Assembly: GCA_950106755.1 (NCBI GenBank)
Contig: OX467084.1
Coordinates: forward strand, 37,761,213 to 37,825,212
Source: Climacium dendroides
Lineage: Eukaryota > Streptophyta > Bryopsida > Hypnales > Climaciaceae
Direction of reading: 5' to 3'
Length of the DNA stretch: 64,000 nt
Shown here: piece by piece, positions 24,494-36,885 of the stretch
Layout: every line of letters starts with the position of its first letter
Position numbering within the stretch: the stretch's first letter is position 1
Position numbers and translations under genes: made by a program
Notes under the pieces: model-generated
The model's database searches: none
Told to the model about the DNA's origin: nothing
What the model saw: the letters and a program-made list of their open reading frames with translations, nothing else

Positions 24494-25764
24494 TTAAGAT
24501 AGTACGAATCTTTCAATAAATTAGTTTGACATGTAATATTAGGATGTTAGAATATACCCTACAGTCCTTTGAATGGTTGCTAGGAGCGCCACTTTGAAGG
24601 TTCAATAGGTTTAGATTAAAAAAATCAAATCCAATATCCTTGTGTCCCTTATTGTAAGGCACACTGTTCCTACATCCTTGTTGAATTTTAATCATTGCCA
24701 CTCTATGTGGTATGTCTTTGGTAAACCCTTCAAAAAAAAAAAAAAATTTAAAGGACCATAGGATATGCTCTTAGGGTACACCAAGCAAGCCTCGACCAAA
24801 ATGCCTTTTATTATTAGGGTGATGTATTCAACCTATTTACAAATGGTACCCATATTGCAAGATGCCAATATCTAAATTCAATATTTCATAACAATAAAAC
24901 ATAAAAATTGTTATGTAGTATATTTATATTATATATTGATAGATTTTCAAATTTGTAATTACTGTTATAAATTTTTCTTTTTTTATATCTAAACCTGACT
25001 GACTGGTAGCATTTAAATTTATTTTTTTCCTTGAAACACATGGACCTTGAGTTCAGTTGACATTTTGAATTGTCTTATCATAGATATAACTTATTTGAAA
25101 AAAGATGTTTTGATCCAAAGCTGGCATTTGATACTGTTTAGAAATGTTTTATAAAAAGTGGATCTCATAGGAAATCATTTCTCTTTTTGGTTGAATTTCC
25201 ATTTGTTAACTTGATTTAGAATTTTTGGAAGTTCGGAATATTTCATGACCTTTAGCAGGATCCACAATTTTATCGGCTTCAGATGGATATTGATAACTTA
25301 CTCGTGACTTTACCTATACTCACAACTTCAACTTTGTGTTTTTTTTGTAAGATTATTTTCATTAGTATTTTCTACACTATTCAATTATGTGACATAATAA
25401 TTTCTGAAAATTTCATTAGATGCCATACTTTATTATATGTAATTTTAGGAATTTGGGAACCAACCCAACATTTGCAGCAAGGCATATGTTTCTGTTGATG
25501 CCATCACATGAGGATTGCCCCATGTATTGCCTTGTGTTTTAGCGTTGCAGAAAACACTGAAATTTTTTATTTTCCGCATATGATAAAATTTGCGAATTCT
25601 GAATTCATATTTGCAATCAGAGACCCCAAATTAGGTAGAGTAATCAAAGAAATACAAAATTTGAGTGGCCTAAAATAGATGGGCAATTTTTACATTTATC
25701 TTTTGATGAGTGAATCCTCCCCTGGCCTTACATGAGTTGGTAATAATCAATTTTTTGGGAAAAA

Positions 25765-25980
25765 TCCTTGGTTAGATTCATGGTTATAGCACGTGGAATT
25801 GAGAGAAAGAAACTAGTTGCAATTTGAAAACATTGGAAAAAACAACAGTGAAAAAATCTGTAAAGGTACTACTTGGAGAAAATAGAGAAAAAAAATGGAT
25901 GTAGAACTTGAAAAAAATAACTTAATTTAGGAATCAAAGGAAAATAGTTGGTAAAATTTTAAAAATATGTTGAATGTTGG
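25765..25980. repeat. Dispersed repeat, C-to-T-decayed copy of 42855-43075
   Basis: It shares GTTGCAATTTGAAAACA, a GTGAAAAAATCTG-like block and GGAAAATAGYYGGTAAAA in order with 42855-43075. Where the other copy has ACCGG or CCGG, this one has ATTGG or TTGG. Confidence 0.7.
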
Positions 25981-27748
25981 TAATAATGTTAGCATGCACT
26001 AGTGAATTCTAGATTTGGAAGAGGAAAAGCTAGGCTCAGAGTTACACGAAAGCAATTTAACAATTGGCCCTAAATTTAATTTAATTTAGATATTTTTTTA
26101 CTTTTTCATTTATTTTTTTGGGGAAATTTCACAAACTTGATTGAAAAATGAAGGTTGCATATCATCATTATTTTGGACAAATGAGAAATGATTCAGACAA
26201 ATAAATAATCCCAAAGCATTCTGTTAACTCCTAAAGAACAATTACCTTTGAATGGACAATTGAAAATCTGGGTAGGTTTCTATGAGGTCAATTGTGGTTT
26301 GTTGTTTACAAAATTTTGACATGTGGTGTAAATATTTACCCCCTTAGTGGGAACATTGTTTTTTTTAATGCAAGGTCAGCATCAAAATTTATGCTACTCT
26401 AAATTTTTTGGTTAGTCCAAGCAATTTGGGCATCTTTGGAGTATCTTTGGAAAAACCTTCATCAACTTTTAAAATTTGGCATGTATGTAACTAATAAAAT
26501 ACAGCATAAAATTATCCCCTCAAAAATTTTAGTTCTCGAATTACATTCTAAGAGAAGTCAAACTTTGTAAGCCTATCTCAAGCTGGTTTTGAGATAAAAC
26601 ATTTTCTTTTTAACTTCGAGCCCTATTATCTTAGAATGTGAAATTTTCACCTTTTCAAGGTTGGTACTAATAAGATCATGACACATGTCTCAAAGTAGTG
26701 AGCAAGAAAGTAGGAAGTAGTGGATAAGAAAGTTGTTCTTGAATGATTGGAATTGGAAAAGTCCATATATTGGGTATAGATTCATAGCAACTTTGGATTT
26801 TCAAAACTCATAGTAATTTGAATTCAAGGAAATAAATCATGAAAAATTAGCAATGTCTAGCATTTTTTTTTATAAGGCAAAAAATTTACATTTTCTTCCA
26901 CTACTCCACAATATGAGCACAATTTCTTAAGTGGTTGACTATGGGTAGTTCTATCATAGTCTAGTTTGTGTGGTTAAAATGTCATATTGATCCAAGAAAG
27001 TATGAGTGAATGAGAAGCATTTTACAATAGTAGAAAGAAATTCGACCATAGATGTGTTTTCTCACAATTTTTTTGGCTATTTTTTTGCCATTTCGAAGCT
27101 ATTTTGCAGACACAATGACTTAATTGAATGATATTTTATTTCATCAATGTATTTGTATGCTTGTTTTGAATCACTTTATAGCTTAAAGTTTTTTCCATTT
27201 GAATAGGTTTAGAAATCAAATTTCACCTCCAAATGTGTTGTGAGGAAAATTTCTACATCCCTTTTCAACACTTAAATATTATAATCTTGCAATTTATGTG
27301 GCCAAATCACTCAAAATTTGATTCGTGTTATCTACAACATGTACACTAGAAGATTGTATGGTTGATATTTCTATACCTTAGTGACATTTAGATCTATAAT
27401 ACTTCAAAAGCAATGATGTTTTTGAATCCCAAAAGGCCTTGGACTTTTAGGGACCAAGGTGCCCCCTCCCTCAATCCTCATTTTTACGATTGTATCTAGT
27501 TACTATGAATAAATCGGTCAAATTTCCATTAATTTTCTTGTTGACAAATGAAAGGAAGTTCCAAGACACCCAAAACTTCTATACTTGGACACCATATGCA
27601 AATGTCATGAAGGGTCAAAGTTTTTTTTGGGTAGAAAATCATTTCTTCCACATGAGTATGATTTTGGGAGATGTCCCTGGAGTGATGATGGCAGTTTTGG
27701 GTCAATGGCACATTTCAAGGTGCCCACCCAAATCCAAGTCTGCATAGA

Positions 27749-28126
27749 GCAAGCGACCCATTCCCCCCTATTTCCACAATATAGGTTGTTGTATTTCCAA
27801 GCATACTGGGCATACTAAGCATGTGTAATTGCACAAATGAATATGGATTGAACAAGGAAAACACAGATGGGTGCCATGTTTGTCACTTTCAAGAATTCTA
27901 TATGGTCAATTATTTGCCTACCCTATGGTTGGAAATGCAATACGAATAGGTTTTACACAATCTTCTTGAAAAAAATTTCAAAGTAATTCCATTTTTGACT
28001 CCAAAAATGTAGAAAAATTTCAAGTCCTCCCAAATTCTATTTCACTCCACAGGGAAAATATTTCCCTCAACACACCCAACAATAGATAGGCTTAATTCCT
28101 TTAACTGGTTGGAAATGGGTTCCCAT
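27749..28126. repeat. Dispersed repeat, copy of 38540-38850
   Basis: Aligns by eye with 38540-38850 over about 300 bases: TATTTCCAAGCAT, AATTCTATATGGTCAATTAT, ATAGGTTTTACAMAATCTTC and AATATTTYCCTCAACACACC occur in both, in order. The ends carry ACCCATT and its complement (AGCAAGCGACCCATTCC at the left, TTGGAAATGGGTTCCCATC at the right), suggesting a TIR family also represented at 38191-38552. Confidence 0.7.
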
Positions 28127-28224
28127 CTTGTATTTAGCTTTGACATTCATGGGTCAAGCAATTGCGTGGAAGACTTGCCCCTTTCCAACCACTAAGAATG
28201 TCTTGAATGTCCACTTAGGCTTAA

Positions 28225-28448
28225 CCCATAAACGCCGTGGCGGACATTTTTTGTCCGATGATCGACAAAGAATTCTCTTGTGTAGGACAGAAATGCAACT
28301 ATTCATCCTCGGAATTAGGGGTGGAAAGGGGAAATCTTCCTACAACAGTTTGACTCCCAATGAATGTTTTTGATTTTTTTTTAACTAGATGATGTCACAC
28401 GGTTCCAAAAGGGCTGATTTCCACGGTCACCACCCCGGTGTTTAAGGG
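28225..28448. mobile_element. 224 bp MITE with TTAA target duplication and CCC-type TIRs (piggyBac-like)
   Basis: Flanked by TTAA at 28221-28224 and 28449-28452. The left end reads CCCATAAACGCCGTGGCGG. The right end, reverse-complemented, reads CCCTTAAACACCGGGGTGG, matching at 15 of 19 positions. TTAA duplication plus CCC-initial TIRs is the established signature of piggyBac-type transposons. There is no coding capacity, so it would be mobilised in trans. A degenerate second copy lies at 16043. Confidence 0.75.
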
Positions 28449-28931
28449 TTAATAACTCCAGCGTTTTGAAACTGGTTAAATTTGTGGTTACTAGCACAGG
28501 GATTCTCTCTTAATAAGTTAGGTTTATGGCTTATTAATTCGCTTTCCTAATTAATACATCAATGGACTGCACTAACTTAATGATTGCCATAAGAAACGCA
28601 ATCACAACCAAATCATGGAAACAGTTGAGCTCTTATTTGTCACCAATCATACAAACCACAAGGTGATAACTACACTGAAAAGTGTGATCATGGATTGATT
28701 AGGGACTGGTGATTACGGGTAGTGGCAGAGTTTGGGAAGTTTTTGGAGCTGCCTCTTTGTTGAAGGAGGATTTTCTTTCCAAGGGGCAACACCGCATCCT
28801 CTCTTTATCAAAATATGTAGTTAACTTCCTCGGGTATAAAATTTGCAGTCGCCACTTTCCTTCAACTTCAAATTTTGCAAACACTACAAACCGGTGTTTT
28901 TTTTGGAACAGTAGAGGCTTGCATGCCCTCA

Positions 28932-29497
28932 CACTACACTAAAATTGGTAAATAGTGTTGGCAACACTAATTGTCAACACTAACATTAATTGTGATTTGC
29001 AAGGTTAGTGTTAGATGAAAATTACCCCATTCTAACACTATTTTAGCTCTATAGTAAATTACAATTTTTTAAGAAAGGGACAAATTTTCATAGCAGAAGG
29101 CAAAAATTACAATTTTGCAAAGAAAGGACAAATTTTCACAGCAGAAGGCAAAAATTACAATTTTGCAAAGAAAGGACAAATTTTCACGACGGGAGGCTAA
29201 AATTACAGTTTTGCAGGGAAGGGACAGATTTTTGCAATGGGAGGCAAAAATTACAGTTTTCTTGGAAAGGGATAGATTTTCACGACGGCATGCAATAATT
29301 ACAATTTTGTAGGGAAGAGACAGATTTTTACGACGGGGGGAAAAAATTACAGTTTTGCAGGGAAGGAACAGATTTTTATGACAGCAATTAAGTGCTCCAA
29401 CACTATTTACACATAAGTCGAAAAATAGTGTTGGGGGTAAAAAGCAAGGAACAACACTAATTATCACCCAACACTATTTACCAATTTTAGTGTAGTG
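28932..29497. mobile_element. CACTA-type non-autonomous element with internal 48 bp minisatellite
   Basis: The left end CACTACACTAAAATTGGTAA continues to a 29 bp TIR (to GTGTTG), and the right end is its exact reverse complement. CACTA at the extreme end is characteristic of the CMC/En-Spm superfamily. Length is 566 bp with no transposase. The expected 3 bp target duplication is not evident (TCA against GCG). The interior holds a 48 bp tandem repeat. Confidence 0.75.
29058..29390. repeat. 48 bp tandem repeat, about seven copies
   Basis: The landmark AATTACARTTTTG recurs every 48 bp (about 29058, 29106, 29154, 29202, 29250, 29298, 29346). Because 48 is divisible by three, open frames run through it on both strands; they encode only repeat translations. 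Confidence 0.9.
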
Positions 29498-32400
29498 GCG
29501 CATTTATGGAGGGATTAGTTCACATAAGCTAAAATCGTCTGACAGTAGCGACAAATTGCCAGAAAACCCCCCCTGCTACAAACCTCTTTTTTCTTGGACA
29601 TGATTGTTGGTTTTGAAACTAAGCTCCAAATTTCATTACATTGAATAAACACAAATGACGGAGCAATGGTTAGCTGCCACAGCCAAACCTAAAGCAATAT
29701 CCATTCCCGTCGTGTTCAGGTATTCCAAGTCCCTCAATGGCCAAACCTAAAGCAATACCTGCCTTGTACAAAAACATACCCGCCTCCAACAACCTAAGTA
29801 TTAACCTGGGATTTGAAATGACAGGCGCTTAAAATCTAACCGTTTTATAGAAGCGGCAATTACATATCTACCTTTTCTTTGTGCACTAGTTGGTTGCCAT
29901 GCCCAAAGGCATTAACTAGCAATGGACTAACTAATGGTTCTTTTTTTAATATTGACTAGTAGTGAGGCTCATTGGGGGGCTTATTACGCTTGCGCCAAGC
30001 CTAGAAATTGGTGTAAATTGAAATCTAATCTTCAGTTTAAGAGGGCATTAGTCTCTAGAATTCTTTGGGTGTTTTTCTGAAAACAAAGTGGAGTGGTCAA
30101 AACTCATGTGAACTTTCTTACAACTTCTAAATATAGGATCTTGTACCTTACATGTCTACATTTCCATCAATTTTTAGACACTCATTTTTTAGTATTTCCA
30201 AGATTTTACTGTTCAAATAAGAAAAATAAATTTTTTCCAATTGTTTCCAAAGGTGAAGTTCCAACTTTGAAACTTTTAAAGAAAAAGTATTTGTCTTTTG
30301 CTACATGAGGAATTTGATGTTATGTTAGATAATTGAGCTAGGAAACTAGGAAAAAAGTTTAAGAGAAAAAAACTTCATTTTCATCCTTTAAGTATTGATT
30401 ATGTGAAATGATGTATAAAATGAAAATTCAATATTTATAATAAATCTAGCATGGAATTGAAGTATGCCAATTCTAATGGTGAAAATGATGTTGAAAATCA
30501 TCTTACTATATGCATTATTTTTTCAAAAATTGTGGAAATTGAGTTGAGCACCAAACCTCACTAAAAAAAAAATTCAAACTCTCTATAGGGTTCCTTGACT
30601 ATTGGTCTAGAATCATATGACCCTATACAAAGCCCAAATTTTCTCTAATGTAGTTATTTGAGAATGGACATACATTACTACTAATACAACATAATTTCTC
30701 ATGTTTTTTATTTCACTCATTATAATGGAATGAATAAAAGTTTTTCTTATGAATATGGATCTATTCAAAAAGAGAAAAGTTAATCTCAAATTTTTTACAT
30801 ACATGTTTTAGCTACTCAAAAGTTTGGAGAAATTTTCACAAGTTGGATGTGAGAGTCTTTGGAACAATTCAATACATCATGTTTAAGAAAGAAAAAAAGT
30901 TATAAATAAGGATTCAATTTTTGCAACTCAAAATATTTTGATACAACTATATTTTAGTCACATGCATCTTTTATCAAAATTAAAAATTTCTAACTTATTC
31001 TAATGTATGAACCATCAGAATTTTCCTCTATATTTATATCAAAGAGATTCAAATGTCATTTCTAACTATTTGTGTAAGGAGTTTTAGACCAATTTCAAGC
31101 TCTTTACTAATAAGAGATTGGATTTCTTAATTTCTAGCGTTGGAAGTCAAGAGACTATAAATAAAAAGTTAATCTTTTGATTTTTCAATATTATTAGAGA
31201 AGGTACAATTGATGATATGAAAGTGTGAAAATGAATTATTAAAATATTCTCTTTTTTGTCACCATTTAGTCACTTAAGACTATTATTAGATTCTAAACTA
31301 AACTTTGGAACATGTATGTTTTTCCATTGATGATAATATCAATTACCCACAAAAATTTAAAGATTGTTGGTATTTGCATATCTAGGCAAGAATTTTTGGA
31401 TAGTTTAAAAAGAATTAAAAATGAAGTTTAAAAAAAATTCAATTGTACAAAAGTGTGTTAGATTTCTATGGGAATGTGTGGATTTTTTTCATAATTTATA
31501 ACTATACAAATTTCAACATTATAGCATTTGAAATTAGAAGAAAGCTTTTTCGCCAACTCTACTCAATAAGGGCATAAAACTTTACTCCTCCTAGAATGAA
31601 AATTTTGTCCTGCACTTATTTTTTCACAATTGCATCCTATACCATGTTAGTTACACTCCTACAAAATTTCAAAGTAAGTAATAATTTTTTTATGAGCTAC
31701 CCAAACTCCTCAAAAAACTTCAAGCAACAAATCTTTTGATTTGGTATCCAATTGGAAAGAAAATTACATATTCAAGAAAATTACCTTGGGTAGACATATC
31801 TATACCTTGTGTTAAATTTTCATAAAGATTCATTCAAAATTGATATTGTAGGAACCTACTTGAATTTTCAATTGGTCGTTCCACAACTACTTGGTTTTTT
31901 AACTTCAAAGTATCTTACAATTGACACTAGAATTTGGTGCCTTAGGCAATTAAAGTACTTGACCCATTTCTAACCACTCAAGTAATTAGGCATATTTGGA
32001 GAGCATTTTTTTAAGTGCAGAATTTTTCCCATGTACTAAAATAGAGTTTGGAAAGATTGTATGTTTTTCCAAAATTTTATTATACAAAATATAATTAAGC
32101 CGACTCGACCCTACTCCACAAAAGCTAGGAGATGAATCTATAAACTTAACCCCTATAGTAGCCGACCTATTTCCAACCATTATCCCATTTCCAATCTATA
32201 GGCTGCTTTCTTTCAGTGAAGTTGTGGTGGAGTTTGAGAAGCAACTGTGGCACATTTAATTGGTTGTAAGGCTATCAATATTGCAACCAATCCTTGGTCG
32301 ATTTTGTAATCAGACTATGCTCAAAAATTAAAAAGTTTATATTACCATTACAAGTCAAAAAGAATATTTCACTAAATTTTTTATAATAACATTGACATCT

Positions 32401-33161
32401 AACCATGGCAACAGTTTATGTTATTTTTTTGACACAAATGAAATGGGATTTCATTGCAAAGGGAGGAAATTACAAGCCTACCAATCATAGTTGTCTGGGC
32501 CTGGTAGGAAGAAAACCAAGCTTATGTAAAAGTTTTAAATTGACCATCAACATAAAGCTTTTTTCATGGGAACTAAATCTTTATTATAACTCATATAATC
32601 TAAATTGTTGTGCTTGGTTTAAAGGACGGAATGAAATTATCTTAGTAGTCTAATGTTCTGTCTACACTTGGCATTAGACATGTGCGTTGGTTGAACGCTA
32701 AATAGGGCAACAAAAACGAAGTGGTAGGAAAGAAGGTTTGTAAAGCATGGGACCCAGCATCGTGAATAGCATTGTCAAAAGTAGTCTTCAGATGTAACCA
32801 CCGTATTCACATTGAATTTTGAGAACCTGTTGTTAGCGTGGAAAGAACAGTCGAGTGACCACTACCCTGTCACACTAGTGTCGTGGCGTTAGAGTACTAC
32901 CTGGACTTCACGGCTGTTGTCCTGGTCATTGGAAGTGTTGCAGAGTGTTATCTTCGTCTTTAAAAAGTTGCCTTTGCAAGTCGGATTCATCGCAAATGTG
33001 GACGACGAGTTCAATCGATGTACATCGTAATTTAGTATCCAAGCTAATCGTTTAGTATATATATGGTTTCCTCGTTAGTTTGAAAAGTGAGTTTGCAAGT
33101 AGAAGTTCTTGAACGTGGAGGCAACAACAACAGAAAGTTTCATGCGGAGAAGACAGGGTAT

Positions 33162-33353
33162 CACTAGTAGAAAACAACATTTTTGCCAACAAAACCTAGT
33201 TGATGTTTTCTGAAAATTGTGTTTCTGCAAACGTAGTTTTTCCGAAACTACGCTGGCTGTAACACAATTTTGGAAATTTTACGTTTGTAGGAACGCAATT
33301 TTCAGAAAACATCAGCTGAATTATGTTGGCTGAAATGCTGTTTTTTACTAGTG
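33162..33353. mobile_element. 192 bp CACTA-type MITE nested in the Harbinger element
   Basis: Begins CACTAGTAGAAAACAACATT and ends with the complementary ACTAGTG; the right TIR reverse-complemented is CACTAGTAAAAAACAGCATT. The interior is itself a foldback: GATGTTTTCTGAAAATTG pairs with CAATTTTCAGAAAACATC. The flanks (TAT and AAT) do not give a perfect 3 bp duplication. Confidence 0.75.
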
Positions 33354-33981
33354 AATCAACGGCAATGAACCGACGAGCAAGAACTCCACAGCGTTGCGCA
33401 CATACTCGAAGATTCTGCTGTAGTATTTTTCGTCAAACAGTTTTGAGCTAATTCGGGAAGTGAATACCTTCTCTTTCAGCGATTCCGCAGTTAGTGAACG
33501 TCCAATGTCACAGGATTGCACCGACAGGATTATGGAACTTCATTTTAGGATTTATGTTCTGAAATTCGCTATTTCTTTTTTTTCCAAATGAATTGCTTAC
33601 TGTCGTAATGCCTGCTCAGAGGAAATTTGTTTTCATGTTTAAGAAGACTTTGGCCACTGCATTGATTGAAGTCCACCTTCAAAAAATGACGACGTGCTTG
33701 GAACCATCAACAAGAGAAGCGGTTTGAGCTTCATCAATTGCTGAGACCGTAGTGACAAATTGTAAAGGTACTTTGCTATAGCAACTCATGCCGTGATTGT
33801 TGTCTTCGTGTTCGCATATCCACCTTCCCTAAACGCTAGTTCACTTCCTCTACAACTTCCGTCGAGTACATCTAGCAACTATTGTTGTTAAATACTCTGT
33901 CTGCCATCAGTAAGTGATTCCCTCCATTCTGGAAGGACTTCCACATATTTCATTCTTCAATCTTTGCAGTGGTCAAAGACC

Positions 33982-35267
33982 ATGGATGTTCTGCACAGCC
34001 CAACAGATGTTGTGGCGATAGCCTCGGCGCTACTCCTATTGCTCTTGAACACGCATAGAGCATTAGATGTGAGTGTCGTGGACGACAAATTTGAAGACAG
34101 TCTGGCCGAAGCTAATTACCTTCGACTGGCTTCCGAGACTTCTTCTTTGGACGCAAATATCATCACGAGGGCATTCCTATACTCATTCCGATTATGCAAT
34201 TGTGTGTACTTTCTGGGCGATGATTAAGGCTATTGGGTGAAGTCCAAGAGTACAACGTGGTTCTCCATGTTCCTCTTGGAGCAATATGAAGAGGACCGTT
34301 GGGTGAAAATATTTTGGATGACTAAACATTCAGTTTCTGTTTTAGCAGATGTGCTCAAAGCCAATGTTGTGAAGAAAGACACCAGATATCGTCTAGCCAT
34401 ACCTGTTGTTGTTCGGGTGGCGTGTACTCTTTTTTTAAACTAACACGTGGTGCTAGTTTGCTCATATGTAGTGAAATGTTTGATGTGGAAAGGAGTTCAG
34501 TGTCCATGCTCCTTCGACAAGTGGTACATGCCATAAACAATGTCCTCTGCGTAGAAAGCTCGTGGCCTTAAGGATCGCAGTTGGTGGATGTATAGGCGGA
34601 TTTCCGACGGCTGTGTAGTCTGTTGGGGGTGGTAGGTGCAATAGACTGCACTCATGTTCCCATTGTGAAGCCCAAGTTTGGTTTTGAAGATTACTTCTAC
34701 TTCAAATCTGGAGGCTTCACTCTCAATTGCCAAGTTGTTGTAGATAGCAAAAACCGATTTCTTGACTTGTTCCTCGGTATGCCCAGATCAACCAATAATG
34801 CTCGTGTTCTACGGCACTCCACCTTGTACCACAAAGCCTGTCGGAACACTCTCTAGGATGTAGGAATGTGATTCGAAGGATTCATTCCATATCTTCTGGA
34901 TGACGTTGGTTACCCTTGTTTGATGTGGCTTGTAGTACCTCACTCGGATAATGGTAGACTGTATGTAGCTGATTCCTTATTCAATCGCAAGCTAAGTCGC
35001 GGTCGGGGGGTGGTTGAAAACGCATTCACTATTTTGAAACAAAGTTTTAGAGAATTGCTACAAAAATCAGACTTGCACGTGATAATGGCTTGTGCTATTT
35101 TGCACAACATGTTCTTGCGGCACAGTGTTGCTGATATTGAATGTCTCCTGCATGCACTTCAGACTGAGGGATTTGCTGATGAAAGTGATGTCTGCTTGGA
35201 CATTCCTTCCGAGGTACCAGTGCTTGAAATTGACGATAGTTATGTATTGGACGGTATGGGCAAGTAG
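33982..35267 (+). pseudogene. Harbinger transposase (DDE_Tnp_4-type), disrupted
   Basis: Translation starts MDVLHSPTD and follows the family order. A helical N-terminal region (FWMTKHSVSVLADVLK) is followed by VGAIDCTHVPIVKPKF with the first catalytic Asp, GMPRSTNNARVLRHS, YLLDDVGYPCLMWLVVPH, and RGVVENAFTILKQSF with the Glu. In-frame stops occur at about 34225 and after the SSWP and VDV positions near 34570-34600, with further stops near 34853-34870. One frameshift falls in a T run at about 34431-34437. The usual His-Asp of the GSxHDxRV motif reads Asn-Asn here. The gene cannot make an active enzyme as read; frames on both sides of each break remain clearly homologous. Confidence 0.88.
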
Positions 35268-35578
35268 AGAGAGTTGGGCTTGTTTCTAGTAGGATAGTGA
35301 GGCATGCCGCTCTCATGAGGTCAGCTTTCTATATCTACTTTGGAAGCATTGCGGTGTATATTGTTTTGTCTTTCCTTTCATATAGTGAAGCATGTATACA
35401 TAAATACAACTTTATTCCTCATAGTCTTGATAATGTACATGCAATCATTTCAACAAAACTATTGTTTTTTTCCATACTTATAGCGGCCTATCAAAATTGG
35501 AGCAGGCTTGTTGCAAGATGACTATATAGAAAGATAGCATGCCTAGCGCCAGTCTAAGGCTATAAGAAGCAAAATGAA

Positions 35579-36885
35579 CTATATACAGTAGTCGAGATGT
35601 TCACCGCAAAGGTCAGCAGTTTCAACTACGACAGAGGATTCACGACTGGCAGAGGGAGCGCCATCGAATGAGGTCTCGATAGGGACAAGGGTCGAACCGG
35701 TAGCGAAGGCCTCGATAGGGGTAGAAGGATTGCTAGTGGCCAGTAGTTGATCTTCATGTATAGCAACGCTTGCTCTTCGGAGCAGCATTTTTTTTCCATC
35801 CTCACAGTTTGTCCGTTGAAGGCCAGAGCTGAGGACTGCAGCTAGATTAGACAAACACTGAACAACTTCTCCTTGTTTAAGTATTGATAATTTCACATTT
35901 TCATTGGCGTGCCTTATTGATTCATGAATTCGTCTGTCCTGCTCTCTTTGGTATTCCATTTGCTCTGCAAAAAGCTTCAATTGCACCTCCATTTTCGATC
36001 TTTTGACATCTCGACTTGCTTATGCCATGTCCTTCATTTGATGTACCATCGTCTCTCCCGTTGCCTTTCTCGCTTCTGCAATGAGGCTATGACTGGACAA
36101 TGATTTCCGCCTCACTCCAGTGTTTCCAGCGCGTCGATGCAGAGAGTGGTTGGTTGTGTCGCTCGAGTTGAGAAGTTGTGTTGTGACACCCGCTGGGAGG
36201 GAGCTCTTCCGTCTGTTAATTTCGGAAGTCAACTACAATGGTTGAGAACTAATCGGCACTGGTTGCAAAGGAGAGTCACCCATAGTCCGTTGAGGCTTGA
36301 AAGTGTCATTGTTGTGCTCCGTCGTGTCCTCGTCCATTGCGGCTATGTCCATAGGATCCTTGATTTGATGGTCAGTGTTGTCAGGGTCATCACTATCTAC
36401 CATGAGCGACTTGGATGGGCGATAATTTCCATTGTTTATTGCCATGAGATCCCAAGTGTGAGGAGGTTGTATAGTCGGTCTTTGGCTATTCCGATCATGG
36501 ATAGCATAGAACAATTCTTCAAAAAATGAAGTAGGCAAACCTTCTACTTTCCTAGTCACGACACTCATACTCCAGAAATCTACAGAGTTAGTACCGATTG
36601 AGCAAAATAATCAGCAATTTTCTTGTATTTTGGCAACAATTGATTCTACTTGCTCTTGCAAGTGGGTCCATCATGAAGGCATTGAGAAAAACCATTGCGC
36701 ATGACTTGTAGACTAATGCGTGTCCACTTATTGGCGTCGAGATGCATCAAATCCCAACGGCCAGCTGTGTCTAATTCCTCCACGTACTACTATCGCTTCG
36801 CTTAAACTAGAGCTAGAATTTCCTGGAGTTGCCAATTGGGGCCTCGGTCCTTGCGGATACGATTCGCATGATTACTGTTGGAAGG
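35579..36885 (-). pseudogene. Harbinger-associated Myb/SANT-like protein (ORF1), disrupted
   Basis: Read on the minus strand, it starts near a conserved RGPNWQLQEILALV block. The trihelix/Myb core follows (KWTRISLQVMRNGF and CKSK-stop-NQLLPKYKKIADYFA), then after a frameshift FWSMSVVTRKVEGLPTSFF, and a C-terminal helical region MEVQLKLFAEQMEYQREQ. At least five in-frame stops (two adjacent ones after the AKR position) and one frameshift interrupt it. Such proteins bind element ends and help import the transposase. The last part (35579-35992) remains open for 137 codons. Confidence 0.82.

Larger units (their letters stand above)
14175..32653. other. Long gene-free AT-rich region with dispersed repeats
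   Basis: No conserved exon could be recognised on either strand. All open frames are short and AT-driven. Distinct repeats inside are listed separately. Other visible structure: TTAA-CCC ends at 14706 and 14807; a (GA)n run near 20210; an (AC)n run near 22280; a shared block at 22100-22165 and 23315-23380 containing GTAACRTGTCAAT; and a repeat at 31951-32090 that matches 38197-38328. The first ~200 bases are presumably the PPAN 3' UTR. Confidence 0.7.

Noticed and set aside
29069..29467. 132-codon open frame on the minus strand with a 16-residue repeat
   Set aside because: It is the translation of the 48 bp minisatellite inside the CACTA-type element.
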